In this document: positions 8,340 to 18,925 of the stretch, one piece after another
Layout: each line of letters begins with the position of its first letter
How positions within the stretch are numbered: position 1 is the first letter of the stretch
Source of the DNA: Mycolicibacter virginiensis
GTDB taxonomy: Bacteria > Actinomycetota > Actinomycetes > Mycobacteriales > Mycobacteriaceae
Assembly (NCBI RefSeq): GCF_022374935.2
Contig: NZ_CP092430.2
Coordinates: forward strand, 4,464,001 to 4,528,000
DNA length: 64,000 nucleotides
Direction: 5' to 3'
The notes under the pieces: model-generated
The model's database searches: none
What the model saw: the letters and a program-made list of their open reading frames with translations, nothing else
What the model was told of the DNA's origin: nothing
Program-made: the position numbers and the translations under genes

Positions 8340-9593
8340 ATGGTGAATCCGCCTCCGCCGGGCTACCCCGGACCTGGTTTTCCGCCTCCCGGCTACGGCC
8401 CGCCACCGGGCTACGGCCCCCCGCCACCGGGCTACGGTCCCCCGCCCCCGGGTTACGGCCCCCCGCCCGGCTACAGCCCACCTCCTCCGGGCTACGGTCC
8501 CCCACCTCCGGGCTATGGCCCTCCGCCCGGCTACGGAGCACCTCCTCCGGGCTTCAGTTCCCCACCCGGCTACGGCCCGCCGCCCGGATACGGCGCCCCG
8601 GTGGGCTATCCGCAACCTGAACTCAAGCCCGGCATCATTCCGCTGCGCCCACTGAGCCTGACCGACATCTACAACGGCGCCGTGGGCTACATCCGGGCCA
8701 ACCCGAAGACCGTGCTCGGCCTTACCGCCGTGGTGGTGGTGGCCACCCAGATCATCAGCGGAATCGCCCTGTTCGGCCTGCTGTCGGCGCTCGGCCCTTC
8801 AGGCCCGGGTAGGTCGTCGTCGGAGCTCTCCGGCGGTGATGTGGCGGCGTGGCTGACCGGTTCTGTCGGCGCGGCTATCGTGACCGCCCTGGGCACCATC
8901 GTGTTGACCGGCCTACTGACGGTGGTGGTCGGCCGCGCGGTGTTCGGGTCGCCGATCACCATCGCCGAAGCCTGGGCGATCGTGCGTGATCGCTTCGGTC
9001 CGCTGATCGGACTGACCGCCCTGATCGGCCTCGCCGCGGCGGTGCTGTGTGGTTTCGCGGCGGCCCTGATCGCGTTCGCCGAAGGCGCGGGCGGCACCGG
9101 CGCCGCAGTGTTGATCGCCGTGCCGATGGTACCGGCACTGATCGCAGCATTGGCCTACGGCTACACCGTGCTGGTCTTCGCGCCGACCGTGATCGTGCTC
9201 GAGCGCCAACCCGTGTTCGAAGCGATGCGCCGCTCGTTCTACTTGGTGCGCAACAGCTTCTGGCGAGTGCTGGGCATCATGGCCCTGACGGCCCTGATCG
9301 TCTCCCTGATCAGCAGCGCAGTGGCGTTTCCCTTCAACATCTTCGGGATGATCGTCACCCACGGCGCAGACGCCCTGACCGGCGGTGCACAGTTGGGCCT
9401 GTTCTCCCGGATCGGAACGACGATTGGTCAGATCATCGTGCTGCCCTTCAGCGCCGGGGTGTCGGTTCTGCTATACACCGACCGCCGCATCCGGGGCGAG
9501 GCCTTCGACCTGGTACTGCGAACCGGCGCCGCCGGTGGGCCGTATGTCGGCGGGTGGACTGACAACCTCTGGCTGACCCGGCCCCCGGGGTAA
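8340..9593 (+). CDS. Multipass membrane protein with PPPGYG-repeat N-terminus
   Basis: This 417-residue protein has two parts. Residues 1-95 are a proline/glycine/tyrosine repeat (units PPGYGPPP), and the rest contains about six hydrophobic segments, including a region after 'KPGIIPLRPLSLTDIYNGAVGYIRANPK' that is typical of the actinobacterial glycerophosphodiester-phosphodiesterase-like membrane family. TACGCT at 8327-8332 lies 7 nt before the ATG, supporting a leaderless start at 8340. It is the first gene of a rightward run into DUF4129, DUF4350, MoxR and DUF58 genes (Rv3689 onward), so a role with that envelope-linked operon is plausible. No enzymatic motif is visible. Confidence 0.82.
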   Translation: MVNPPPPGYPGPGFPPPGYGPPPGYGPPPPGYGPPPPGYGPPPGYSPPPPGYGPPPPGYGPPPGYGAPPPGFSSPPGYGPPPGYGAPVGYPQPELKPGIIPLRPLSLTDIYNGAVGYIRANPKTVLGLTAVVVVATQIISGIALFGLLSALGPSGPGRSSSELSGGDVAAWLTGSVGAAIVTALGTIVLTGLLTVVVGRAVFGSPITIAEAWAIVRDRFGPLIGLTALIGLAAAVLCGFAAALIAFAEGAGGTGAAVLIAVPMVPALIAALAYGYTVLVFAPTVIVLERQPVFEAMRRSFYLVRNSFWRVLGIMALTALIVSLISSAVAFPFNIFGMIVTHGADALTGGAQLGLFSRIGTTIGQIIVLPFSAGVSVLLYTDRRIRGEAFDLVLRTGAAGGPYVGGWTDNLWLTRPPG

Positions 9594-9603
9594 GGATCCC
9601 GGG

Positions 9604-10212
9604 GTGCCCACCGTCGACGTCGACCGCGAAGCCGCCCGCGAAGCGGCCGAACGCGAGCTGGCAAAACCGATGTACCCGCGGCCGTCGCCCAAGCAGCAGT
9701 TCCTCGACTTCATCGAGACGCTGGTACGGCGGTTGGTGCTCAAGGGTGCGGAGTTGCCCGGCGGATGGTTCACCATCAGCGTGTTGCTGATCGTCCTCGC
9801 GGCGGCCGTGGTGGCCGCCGTCCACGTCAGCCGTCGCATGCTGCACGACGGCCACCGCGGCGATCCGTTGTACGGCGCAACACAGCTCAGCGCCGCCGAA
9901 CATCGCGCCGCCGCGCAACTGCATGCCGCAGCGGGCGATTGGGTCGAGGCGATCCGGCACCGCCTGCGGGCCGTGGCTCGCGGGCTCGAGGAGAACGGGG
10001 TCTTGCATCCCGCCACGGGCCGCACCGCCACCGAACTGGCCCGCGACGCCGGTGCGGCGCTACCCGCCCTGGCCGGTGAGCTGTTCCGGGCCGCCGAGAC
10101 GTTCAACGACGTCAACTACGGCGAGCTGCCCGCCACCCCGGAGGGATATCGGATCGTCACAGAACTCGATGAGCGGGTGCAGGCCACAACACAGGCTCGG
10201 CAGTACCGATGA
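9604..10212 (+). CDS. DUF4129 domain membrane protein
   Basis: This 202-residue protein starts at GTG 9604, 10 bp after the previous stop. One transmembrane helix (ISVLLIVLAAAVVAAVHV, about residues 58-76) separates a short N-terminus from a cytoplasmic DUF4129 domain ending in AETFNDVNYGELPAT, the usual family signature. DUF4129 proteins occur with MoxR ATPases and DUF58 proteins, as here. The stop overlaps the next start by 4 bp. Confidence 0.87.
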   Translation: MPTVDVDREAAREAAERELAKPMYPRPSPKQQFLDFIETLVRRLVLKGAELPGGWFTISVLLIVLAAAVVAAVHVSRRMLHDGHRGDPLYGATQLSAAEHRAAAQLHAAAGDWVEAIRHRLRAVARGLEENGVLHPATGRTATELARDAGAALPALAGELFRAAETFNDVNYGELPATPEGYRIVTELDERVQATTQARQYR

Positions 10213-11318
10213 CGACCAGGCGGCGGACATGGCTGTGGGTCGCGGCGGCCTTGGCCGTGATCGTGGCGGTTTCGGCGGTGGGCGCCTACCTGACCACACC
10301 GCGGCCGGGCGGCCGAATGGATCCCGATGCCACCGGCCCCGAGGGTGCGCACGCATTGGTGACACTGCTGCGTCACCGTGGGGTCGAGGTTGTGCCCGCC
10401 GCAACCGTCGATGACGTTGCCCTGCAGGCACGTCCCGACACGTTGGTCTTGGTGGCCCAGACCCCGCGCATCGCCGGCAACGAGCTGATGAACCGGCTGG
10501 CCGATCTGCCCGGCGACCTGCTTCTGGTGGCACCGGACGCCCTGGCCCGCAAGGCCCTCGCGTCCGGCATTCGGTCCGGCCCCGCACGGGCGTACACCCA
10601 CCAGCCCGATTGCGGCCTGCGCGAGGCGCAACGGGCCGGAGCCGTCGACCTGCGCACCACTGCGACCTATGTTGCAACCAAAGGCCATTCACTGGAAAGC
10701 TGCTACGACGGTGCCCTAGTGCGCTACCGCGACGGCAAGCGGACCATCACCGTGATCGGCAGCGAGACGTTCATGACCAACGCCGACCTGGCCCGGGAAG
10801 GCAACGCCGCGCTGGCTATGAACCTTGCCGGCACCTCCGATCGCCTGATCTGGTATGCGCCCCAACATATTCAAGGCGCAAAATCAGGGAAAGCCGCGAT
10901 TGCCGGCCTGATCCCACCGAACCTACGATGGCTGTTCTGGCAACTGTGTGTGGCACTGGCCCTGGCCGCCATTTGGAAGGGCCGCCGACTCGGCCCCCTG
11001 GTCGCCGAACAATTACCCGTCGTCGTCCGCGCATCGGAGACCGTCGAAGGGCTCGGCCGGCTCTACCGCTCGCACCGGGCCCGCGATCGAGCAGCCGCCG
11101 CCCTGCGCACTGCCGCCCTGCGCCGACTGGCTCCGCGCCTGGGGTTGGGCCCGGGACCCGAACCGCCCGCGTTGGTCGCGGCAGTGTCGACACGCATTGG
11201 GGCGCACCCCGACTGGTTGTGGAACTTGCTGTTCGGTCCGCCTCCGGAATCCGACGAAGCCCTGATCGCCCTGGCCCACGCACTCGACGACATCGAAAGG
11301 CAGGTCACCCACTCGTGA
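10209..11318 (+). CDS. DUF4350 domain membrane protein
   Basis: This 369-residue protein has an N-terminal helix (about 8-30), a DUF4350 domain that begins DPDATGPEGAHALVTLLRHRGVEV and resembles a glutamine-amidotransferase-like Rossmann fold, and a second membrane helix (about 238-258) before a basic cytoplasmic tail. It overlaps both neighbours by 4 bp, so translation is coupled across DUF4129, DUF4350 and MoxR. It is equivalent to Rv3691. Such proteins are thought to assist the MoxR complex at the membrane; the substrate is unknown. Confidence 0.85.
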   Translation: MTTRRRTWLWVAAALAVIVAVSAVGAYLTTPRPGGRMDPDATGPEGAHALVTLLRHRGVEVVPAATVDDVALQARPDTLVLVAQTPRIAGNELMNRLADLPGDLLLVAPDALARKALASGIRSGPARAYTHQPDCGLREAQRAGAVDLRTTATYVATKGHSLESCYDGALVRYRDGKRTITVIGSETFMTNADLAREGNAALAMNLAGTSDRLIWYAPQHIQGAKSGKAAIAGLIPPNLRWLFWQLCVALALAAIWKGRRLGPLVAEQLPVVVRASETVEGLGRLYRSHRARDRAAAALRTAALRRLAPRLGLGPGPEPPALVAAVSTRIGAHPDWLWNLLFGPPPESDEALIALAHALDDIERQVTHS

Positions 11319-12292
11319 CTCACACTCCCGCAGAGAATCCGGCCGCTGCCGCAGCCCGCGATGCATTGCTGGCGTTGCGCAGCGAAGTCGCCAAGGTAGT
11401 GGTCGGCCAGGACGCTGTGGTCAGCGGCCTGGTGATCGCGCTGTTGTGCCGCGGCCATGTACTACTCGAAGGTGTTCCAGGCGTGGCGAAAACACTGCTG
11501 GTCCGAACTCTGAGCGCCGCGTTGCGGTTGGACTTCAAACGGGTCCAGTTCACCCCGGACCTGATGCCCGGAGACATCACCGGCTCGCTGGTCTACGACA
11601 CCCACACCGCGGAGTTCGTGTTCCGGCCCGGACCGGTCTTCACCAATCTGCTGCTGGCCGACGAGATCAACCGGACCCCGCCCAAGACCCAGGCCGCGCT
11701 ACTGGAGGCGATGGAGGAAGGTCAGGTCAGCGTCGACGGCGCGGCCAAGCCGCTGCCCGACCCGTTCATCGTTGCCGCCACCGCCAACCCCATCGAGTAC
11801 GAGGGCACCTACCGGCTGCCGGAGGCTCAGCTCGACCGATTCCTGCTCAAGTTGACTGTGCCGCTGCCGGTACGCGAAGCCGAGATCGACATCTTGGCTC
11901 GGCATGCGCAGGGCTTCGATCCGCACGACCTGTCCGCGGTGGCCCAGGTGGCCGGCGCACAGGATCTGGCGGCCGGGCGTGCCGCGGTGCGCCAGGTGCT
12001 GGTGGCCGACCAGGTGCTGGGCTACATCGTCGACGTGGTGGCGGCGACCCGGCACTCGCCCGCCTTACAGCTGGGTGTCTCACCGCGCGGTGCGACCGCG
12101 TTGCTCGCCACCTCGCGGTCGTGGGCGTGGCTGTCCGGGCGCAATTACGTGACGCCCGACGACGTCAAGTCGATGGCTCGCGCCACGCTGCGGCACCGGG
12201 TGATGTTGCGCCCGGAGGCCGAACTCGAAGGCGCCACCGCCGACGGCGTTCTCGACAGCATCCTGGCCTCGGTTCCGGTGCCGCGCTGGTGA
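11315..12292 (+). CDS. moxR2: MoxR-family AAA+ ATPase
   Basis: This 325-residue AAA+ ATPase has a Walker A (GVPGVAKT), Walker B (LLADEINRTPPKTQ), and sensor region (ATANPIEYEGTYRLPEAQLDRF) characteristic of MoxR proteins. These act as chaperones that mature or activate partner complexes. The GTG at 11315 overlaps the preceding stop by 4 bp and the stop overlaps the DUF58 start by 4 bp, a tight MoxR-DUF58 pairing. The symbol moxR2 rests on position (Rv3692). Confidence 0.93.
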   Translation: MTHTPAENPAAAAARDALLALRSEVAKVVVGQDAVVSGLVIALLCRGHVLLEGVPGVAKTLLVRTLSAALRLDFKRVQFTPDLMPGDITGSLVYDTHTAEFVFRPGPVFTNLLLADEINRTPPKTQAALLEAMEEGQVSVDGAAKPLPDPFIVAATANPIEYEGTYRLPEAQLDRFLLKLTVPLPVREAEIDILARHAQGFDPHDLSAVAQVAGAQDLAAGRAAVRQVLVADQVLGYIVDVVAATRHSPALQLGVSPRGATALLATSRSWAWLSGRNYVTPDDVKSMARATLRHRVMLRPEAELEGATADGVLDSILASVPVPRW

Positions 12293-13608
12293 TTCTGACC
12301 GGTCGTGCCGCGCTGATCGCACTGCTCTGCGCCGTGCCGATCACGCTGGCCCCTTGGCCGGCGGCCGCCTTCGCGCTGCTGCTGGCTGGGCTCTCCGCGG
12401 CAGTGCTGCTCGACGTCGCGTTGACGACAGATCCCGCCGCGCTGCACATCGACCGGTCCATGGACAACGCGATACGGCTCGGCCAGACGATCACGACCAC
12501 GTTGTGGATCGTCAACGGCAGCCGCCCATTCCGCGGTCAGATCCGTGATGCCTGGTCGCCCAGCGCCTGCGCCACACCGCGCTCGCATCCGCTGGAGCTG
12601 GCGGCCGGTCAGCTATCCCGAGTGGTCACCGAGCTACGGCCGATCCGCCGCGGCGACCAGCAGGCCGCCCGGGTCACGGTGCGCTCGATCGGCCCGCTGG
12701 GACTGGCCGGGCGGCAGCGCTCTCGGCAGGTGCCGGGGCAGGTGCGGGTGCTTCCGCCCTTCTTGTCCCGCCGGCACCTGCCGGCACGGCTGGCCCGGCT
12801 ACGGGAGGTCGACGGGAATCTTCCGGCACTGGTACGCGGCCAGGGCAGCGAATTCGACTCGCTGCGCGAATACGTCGCCGGCGACGACGTGCGCTCGATC
12901 GATTGGCGCGCCACCGCACGGCGCTCCGAGGTGGTGGTGCGCACCTGGCGTCCCGAACGGGACCGGCGGGTCGTCATCGTGCTCGACACCGGACGCACGG
13001 CGGCCGGCCGGATCGGGGTAGACCCCACCGCACGCGATCCCGCGGGCTGGCCGCGCCTGGACTGGTCGATGGATGCGGCACTGTTGCTGGCGGCATTGGC
13101 ATTACGCGCCGGCGATCACGTCGATCTGCTCGCCCATGATCAAGTGACCCGCGCCGGGGTATTCGGGGCATCGAGGACTCGGCTGTTCGCTCAACTGGTC
13201 GACGCGATGGCGCCACTGCAGCCGGCGCTGGTCGAATCCGATGCCGCGGCGATGCTGGCCACCTTGTCCCGACGGGCGCGCCGAGGCAACCTCGTTGTGC
13301 TGTTGACCGATCTCAACCCCTCCGCCCTGGAAGAGGGCCTGCTACCGGTGTTGCCGAATCTGACCGCGGCCCACCAGGTGATCCTCGCGGCGGTTGCCGA
13401 TCCCCGAGTGGAACGGCTGGCCCAGGGACGCGGCGACGCGGCCGCGGTCTATGACGCCGGCGCCGCCGAGCGGGCCCGCAATGACCGCCGCGCGATGGCG
13501 GCCCGATTACGTCGCAGCGGCGTGCAGGTGATCGACGCCCCGCCCGAGGATCTGGCGCCGGCGCTGGCCGATGCCTATCTGGCGATGAAGGCCGCCGGGC
13601 GGCTCTGA
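12289..13608 (+). CDS. DUF58 (vWA-like) protein, MoxR partner
   Basis: This 439-residue protein starts at GTG 12289, which overlaps the moxR stop. Two N-terminal helices (about 4-40) anchor it; the DUF58 motif is GSEFDSLREYVAGDDVRSIDWRA, followed by a vWA-type domain (RRVVIVLDTGRT, then LVVLLTDLN). DUF58 proteins work with MoxR ATPases. A longer in-frame extension upstream lies inside moxR and is not used. Confidence 0.9.
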   Translation: MILTGRAALIALLCAVPITLAPWPAAAFALLLAGLSAAVLLDVALTTDPAALHIDRSMDNAIRLGQTITTTLWIVNGSRPFRGQIRDAWSPSACATPRSHPLELAAGQLSRVVTELRPIRRGDQQAARVTVRSIGPLGLAGRQRSRQVPGQVRVLPPFLSRRHLPARLARLREVDGNLPALVRGQGSEFDSLREYVAGDDVRSIDWRATARRSEVVVRTWRPERDRRVVIVLDTGRTAAGRIGVDPTARDPAGWPRLDWSMDAALLLAALALRAGDHVDLLAHDQVTRAGVFGASRTRLFAQLVDAMAPLQPALVESDAAAMLATLSRRARRGNLVVLLTDLNPSALEEGLLPVLPNLTAAHQVILAAVADPRVERLAQGRGDAAAVYDAGAAERARNDRRAMAARLRRSGVQVIDAPPEDLAPALADAYLAMKAAGRL

Positions 13609-13630
13609 TCGCGGGGCTTGCAGGACGGGG

Positions 13631-14623
13631 CTAGCCGGTGGGGACGACATCGGGGGCATCGGCGATGTCACCGGTTTCGTCGGCGGCCACCGCTTTGCGC
13701 CCGAAGTACACGACGTAGGCCAGAAACGCGACCTCCACTGCGGCCCCGATGCCGATCCGCAGCCACGTCGGCAGCGGCGATGGGGTCACCACCGCCTCGA
13801 GCAGGCCGGCCACGGCGAACACCACGACCAACCCTACGGCGACCGCGACGACGGCGCGGCCCTGTTCGGCGAGTGCCTGCGCGCGGGGCCGATCGCCCGG
13901 GGCGATCACGGTCCAGCCCAGGCGCATGCCCACCGCGCCGGCCAAGAACACCGCTGTCAGCTCCAGTAGCCCGTGCGGGGCAAGCAGTCCCAGCATGAAG
14001 CCGCCCCGGCCGGCGTGGAACATCAACCCGAGTCCCAAGCCGAGGTTGGCCGCGTTGGAGAACAACAGCGCCGGGATCGGCAGGCCCAGCAGCACGGAGA
14101 ACGCAATGGCGCGAGCGGCCACCCAGGCGTTGTTCACCCAGACCTGCAGCGCGAAGGATCCGGCCGGGTGATCGCTGTAATAGGCGGCGAAGTCGTGGTT
14201 GACCAACCGGTCGATCTCGGCGGGGGTGCCGATCACCGCCTGCACGTCGGCGTTGCCGGCCACCCAGCAGGCGATGACCGCCGACACCGCCAGGAACACC
14301 ACGGCGGTGCCCAGCCACCACCGCCAGGCGCGGTAGGCAACCACCGGAAACGACACCGTCACGAAGCGGACGAATTCCGAGGCCAACGGCGCATGGGCAC
14401 CGGTTACCGCGGCACGCGCCCGCGCCACCAGCGCGGAAAGTCGGCCGATCAGCGCTGCGTCCGAAGATGACGAGCGCACCACCGAAAGATGGGTGGACAC
14501 ACGCTGATAGAGGTCGACCAGCTCGTCGACCTCTGCGCCGGCGAGCCGCCGCCGATTCTTGACCAGTGTCTCCAGCCGGTCCCAGGTCGGTCGATGGGTC
14601 AGCACGAAGGCGTCGACATCCAC
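13631..14623 (-). CDS. SpoIIM/DUF95-type integral membrane protein
   Basis: This 330-residue protein has about five hydrophobic segments and belongs to the stage II sporulation protein M (DUF95) family. In non-sporulating actinobacteria the family is tied to RDD and MoxR/DUF58 clusters. The start is GTG at 14623: on this strand TACGCT lies 7 nt upstream, fitting a leaderless mRNA, and the length matches Rv3694c. It converges with the DUF58 gene and diverges from the RDD gene across a tandem repeat. Confidence 0.87.
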   Translation of the reverse strand: MDVDAFVLTHRPTWDRLETLVKNRRRLAGAEVDELVDLYQRVSTHLSVVRSSSSDAALIGRLSALVARARAAVTGAHAPLASEFVRFVTVSFPVVAYRAWRWWLGTAVVFLAVSAVIACWVAGNADVQAVIGTPAEIDRLVNHDFAAYYSDHPAGSFALQVWVNNAWVAARAIAFSVLLGLPIPALLFSNAANLGLGLGLMFHAGRGGFMLGLLAPHGLLELTAVFLAGAVGMRLGWTVIAPGDRPRAQALAEQGRAVVAVAVGLVVVFAVAGLLEAVVTPSPLPTWLRIGIGAAVEVAFLAYVVYFGRKAVAADETGDIADAPDVVPTG

Positions 14624-14635
14624 GTCGCCGAGCGT

Positions 14636-14789
14636 AGCGAGGACTGCGAGCACGGCGAAGCCGGGCGACGCAGGTCCGCGCGCCAACAGGCACAGCGAGG
14701 ACTGCGAGCACGGCGAAGCCGGGCGACGCAGGTCCACGCCAACAGGCACAGCGAGGACTGCGAGCACGGCGAAGCCGGGCGATACAGAT
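14636..14789. repeat. Tandem repeat, about 2.7 copies of 56-58 bp
   Basis: The unit begins AGCGAGGACTGCGAGCACGG and recurs at 14636, 14694 and 14750, giving periods of 58 and 56 bp. The difference is a 2-bp indel near the ACAGG end. The third copy diverges after GAAGCCGGGCGA. It lies between divergent SpoIIM and RDD genes, with the SpoIIM -10 box at its left edge. It looks like a mycobacterial minisatellite (VNTR/MIRU-like). There are no unique spacers, so it is not CRISPR. Confidence 0.9.
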
Positions 14790-14847
14790 CTGGCGGCCCG
14801 GCCGCGAGCGCCTCGATGTGACCTGTTCGGCGAGTAGCGTCTGAGCT

Positions 14848-15678
14848 ATGGCGAACCGCAGCCCCGAGCTGGTGACCGGCGACGCCGTCGTCCTCGACAT
14901 CGCGATCGCGCAGCTGCCGGTGCGCGCGGTCAGCGCGCTGATCGACATCACCGTCGTGATCGTGGGATACCTGTGCGCGATCGTGCTGTGGGCCACCACG
15001 CTCGGCCGGTTCGACGACGCGTTGACCACGGCCATCATGATCATCTTCGCGGTGCTGCTCTTGGTCGGTTATCCGGTCATCATGGAGACCGTCACCCGGG
15101 GCCGGTCGCTGGGCAAGATGGCGATGGGGCTGCGGGTGGTGTCCGATGACGGCGGCCCGGAACGCTTCCGGCAGGCACTCTTTCGGGCGCTGGCCTCAGT
15201 AGTCGAGATCTGGGCTTTGACCGGCAGTCCGGCGGTGATCTGCAGCCTGCTGTCACCGCGCGGAAAACGCCTGGGCGATATCTTCGCCGGCACGGTGGTG
15301 ATCAGCGAACGGGCCCCGGCCTCGACGCCGCCGCCCATGATGCCGCCGGGGCTGGCCTGGTGGGCCTCGACGTTGCAGTTGTCGGGCCTGCGGGCCGAAT
15401 CCGCCGAACTGGCACGGCAGTTCCTTGGCCGGGCCGCACAGCTCGACCCGCATACCCGGCAGATGATGGCCTACCGAATCTCCGGTGACGTGCTCGCGCA
15501 CATCTCACCACCACCGCCCCCGGATGCTCCGCCCGAGCTGGTGCTGGCGGCCGTGCTGGCCGAACGGCATCAGCGCGAGCTGGCGCGGTTTCAGGTCATG
15601 CCGCCCGGGCCGTATTTCCCGCCGCCTCCGGCGCCGTGGCCGCCATCGAATACTGGCGGATTCCTCCCCCCGAGCTAG
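14848..15678 (+). CDS. RDD family membrane protein
   Basis: This 276-residue protein has the RDD signature arginine and aspartates in VRAVSALIDITVV, three transmembrane segments within the first 150 residues, and the family GRSLGKMAMGLRV and RGKRLGDIFAGTVV motifs. A cytoplasmic C-terminal half ends in a Pro-rich tail. TAGCGT at 14835-14840 lies 7 nt before the ATG (leaderless). It corresponds to Rv3695 and stands beside the SpoIIM-type gene, as is common for this pair. Transport function is inferred only from the family. Confidence 0.88.
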   Translation: MANRSPELVTGDAVVLDIAIAQLPVRAVSALIDITVVIVGYLCAIVLWATTLGRFDDALTTAIMIIFAVLLLVGYPVIMETVTRGRSLGKMAMGLRVVSDDGGPERFRQALFRALASVVEIWALTGSPAVICSLLSPRGKRLGDIFAGTVVISERAPASTPPPMMPPGLAWWASTLQLSGLRAESAELARQFLGRAAQLDPHTRQMMAYRISGDVLAHISPPPPPDAPPELVLAAVLAERHQRELARFQVMPPGPYFPPPPAPWPPSNTGGFLPPS

Positions 15679-15802
15679 CCGACCAAGCCCTTGCACCCTG
15701 GCGGTCAAACGACCGGCAGGGCTTCCGCCGGCGATGGCGCTGACGCTTCCGATTCCGTTCGGCATTGTCCCGACCGTCCCTCGGCCGGCCCGACGTTATC
15801 GT

Positions 15803-15850
15803 TGCATCTCGATAGTTCTCGATATATCGTTAGTGTATCGGGAGCGAATC
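15803..15850. promoter_or_regulatory. Palindromic operator region before padR
   Basis: A run of related half-sites (TCTCGATA, CTCGATATATCG, GTGTATCGGGAG) sits 30-80 bp before the padR start. CGATATATCG is a perfect palindrome, and CTCGATA and TATCGGGAG form a wider near-palindrome. This is a probable autoregulatory operator for the PadR-like protein encoded next. Confidence 0.5.
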
Positions 15851-15881
15851 GCGCTCCCCCTTCCCAAGCAAAGAGGTACGC

Positions 15882-16661
15882 ATGAACAGCCCCTTTGGTC
15901 CGCCCGGTGGACCCTTCACAGAAGATGCCGAACACCACGTCGGGTTCGGTTTCGGCCCCGCGACGCCACACCAGCGCCGCGCGGCACACATCGCGCGCCG
16001 GCAGGCCCGGCGCGAGTTTCGCAGGCAGTTGCGCGACCACGCCGCCGAGCACTGCGCGCCGTTCGGCTTCGGTCCGGGCCACGAGGCCGTCGGCCCCGGA
16101 TTCGGCCCGGATTTCCGGCACGGATTTGGTCCGGGGTTCGGCCCTGGTTTCGGACCGGGCGGTCCGGGCTTCGGTTTCGGCTTCGGCCCGGGCGGGCACC
16201 GTGGACACCGGCGCGGCAATCGCGGCCGGCGCGGCGATGTGCGGCTCGCCATCCTGGCCCTGCTGGCCGAGGGCCCGATGCACGGCTACGAGATCATTCA
16301 GCAGATCGCCGAGCGCAGCCAGCAGCTGTGGCGTCCCAGCCCCGGATCGGTCTACCCGACCTTGCAGATGCTGGTCGATGAAGGCCTGATCACCGGCACC
16401 GAAACTGACGGCAAGAAGCGCCTTTTCGAATTGACCGAAGAAGGTCGCGGGGTCGCCGAGACGATCGAGACCCCGCCGTGGGAACAGATCGCCGACGGCG
16501 CCGACCCGGGGCAGATCAACCTGCGCACCGCGACCGGCCAGCTGTTCGGTGCCGTCGCACAGGCCGGCCAGGCAGCCACGCCAGAGCAGCAGCAGCGCAT
16601 CGTCGACATCATCAACAGCGCCCGCAAGGAGATCTACGGGATCCTCGGGGAAACCGACTGA
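15882..16661 (+). CDS. PadR-family transcriptional regulator with Gly/Phe-rich N-terminus
   Basis: This 259-residue protein has an unusual N-terminal half: basic (RRAAHIARRQARREFRRQL) and then GFGPGFGPG repeats (about residues 65-105). The C-terminal half is a PadR winged helix: DVRLAILALLAEGPMHGYEI, then RPSPGSVYPTLQMLVDEGLI and GKKRLFELTEEGR. PadR proteins repress their own and nearby genes in response to ligands. AAAGAGG lies 6 nt before the ATG. Palindromes upstream suggest autoregulation. The GF-rich segment may be a disordered or phase-separating tail. Confidence 0.87.
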   Translation: MNSPFGPPGGPFTEDAEHHVGFGFGPATPHQRRAAHIARRQARREFRRQLRDHAAEHCAPFGFGPGHEAVGPGFGPDFRHGFGPGFGPGFGPGGPGFGFGFGPGGHRGHRRGNRGRRGDVRLAILALLAEGPMHGYEIIQQIAERSQQLWRPSPGSVYPTLQMLVDEGLITGTETDGKKRLFELTEEGRGVAETIETPPWEQIADGADPGQINLRTATGQLFGAVAQAGQAATPEQQQRIVDIINSARKEIYGILGETD

Positions 16662-16676
16662 GTCTGACCGTGCGGG

Positions 16677-17405
16677 TCAACAGTGACGAAGGACCCGATG
16701 CATCGCGGTCTTTTCGTTCGATGAAACCCACAGTCCGTAAGCGGTTTTGACCGTGATCTGACGGGCGACGAATTCGCATTCGAACGCGGCGTTCGCCGGC
16801 AGCCAGCCGGCGGCGTCGCGGAATGCTTTGTCGAAGTTGGCTTGAGCACTGACCGCGAGCAGGTTGCGCGGATCGTTGGCGAAATCGCGGCGGCGCCTGT
16901 CGTCCCAGGTTCGCGCTCCCTTATACCAGGCGTCGGCCAGCGAGACGAGATGGTCGACCTGCACGGCCTCGGACGTCTCGGGGCCACGGGCAAAGGCGAT
17001 GGCCTCTCCGGAGTACGGGTCGTGCAGGATGCCACGCTGCACCAGGCAGGTGCCCCGTCGCAGTTCGATCTGAGTCAGGTCGCGGCGCAGGATGTCGTCG
17101 CGGGTATTGCAGCCGTTGTGGCCGAATTCGACGTCGACGTCGTCACTCCACCGCTCGCCGAATCGGTAGCGCTTGAAGTCCTTCTCGCGATCCCAGCCCT
17201 TGACCGGCAGCGCTTCGAGCAGGCGGCGGGCGTCGTCATAGCCCGGATCCAGCGGCGCTGCGCTCGGCGTCGGCGGCGTCGGAGGCGGCGAGGGCCCCGA
17301 CGGCTGCGTGAACCACTCGGCCTGCTGCCACCACGCCCAGCCGACAACGGCCACCACGACCAGCGCAACCAACGCGCCGGGCAGCACCCGCCTGCGTGCG
17401 GCCAT
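16677..17405 (-). CDS. Membrane-anchored/secreted HNH nuclease-like protein
   Basis: This 242-residue protein has an N-terminal anchor or signal (LPGALVALVVVAVVGWAW, about residues 7-25), a Pro-rich linker, and a domain of the DUF1524/HNH type (VQVDHLVSLADAWYKGA, then DFANDPRNLLAVSAQANFDK). The VDHL and N-N pattern matches secreted HNH proteins common in actinobacteria. The ATG at 17405 is 2 bp after the glpK stop; an upstream start lies within glpK. Its substrate is unknown; DNA degradation outside the cell is a family-based guess. Confidence 0.82.
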   Translation of the reverse strand: MAARRRVLPGALVALVVVAVVGWAWWQQAEWFTQPSGPSPPPTPPTPSAAPLDPGYDDARRLLEALPVKGWDREKDFKRYRFGERWSDDVDVEFGHNGCNTRDDILRRDLTQIELRRGTCLVQRGILHDPYSGEAIAFARGPETSEAVQVDHLVSLADAWYKGARTWDDRRRRDFANDPRNLLAVSAQANFDKAFRDAAGWLPANAAFECEFVARQITVKTAYGLWVSSNEKTAMHRVLRHC

Positions 17406-17407
17406 TC

Positions 17408-18925
<1,518 letters not shown>

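Noticed and set aside
14636..14789. CRISPR array
   Set aside because: Direct tandem units without unique spacers and no cas genes.
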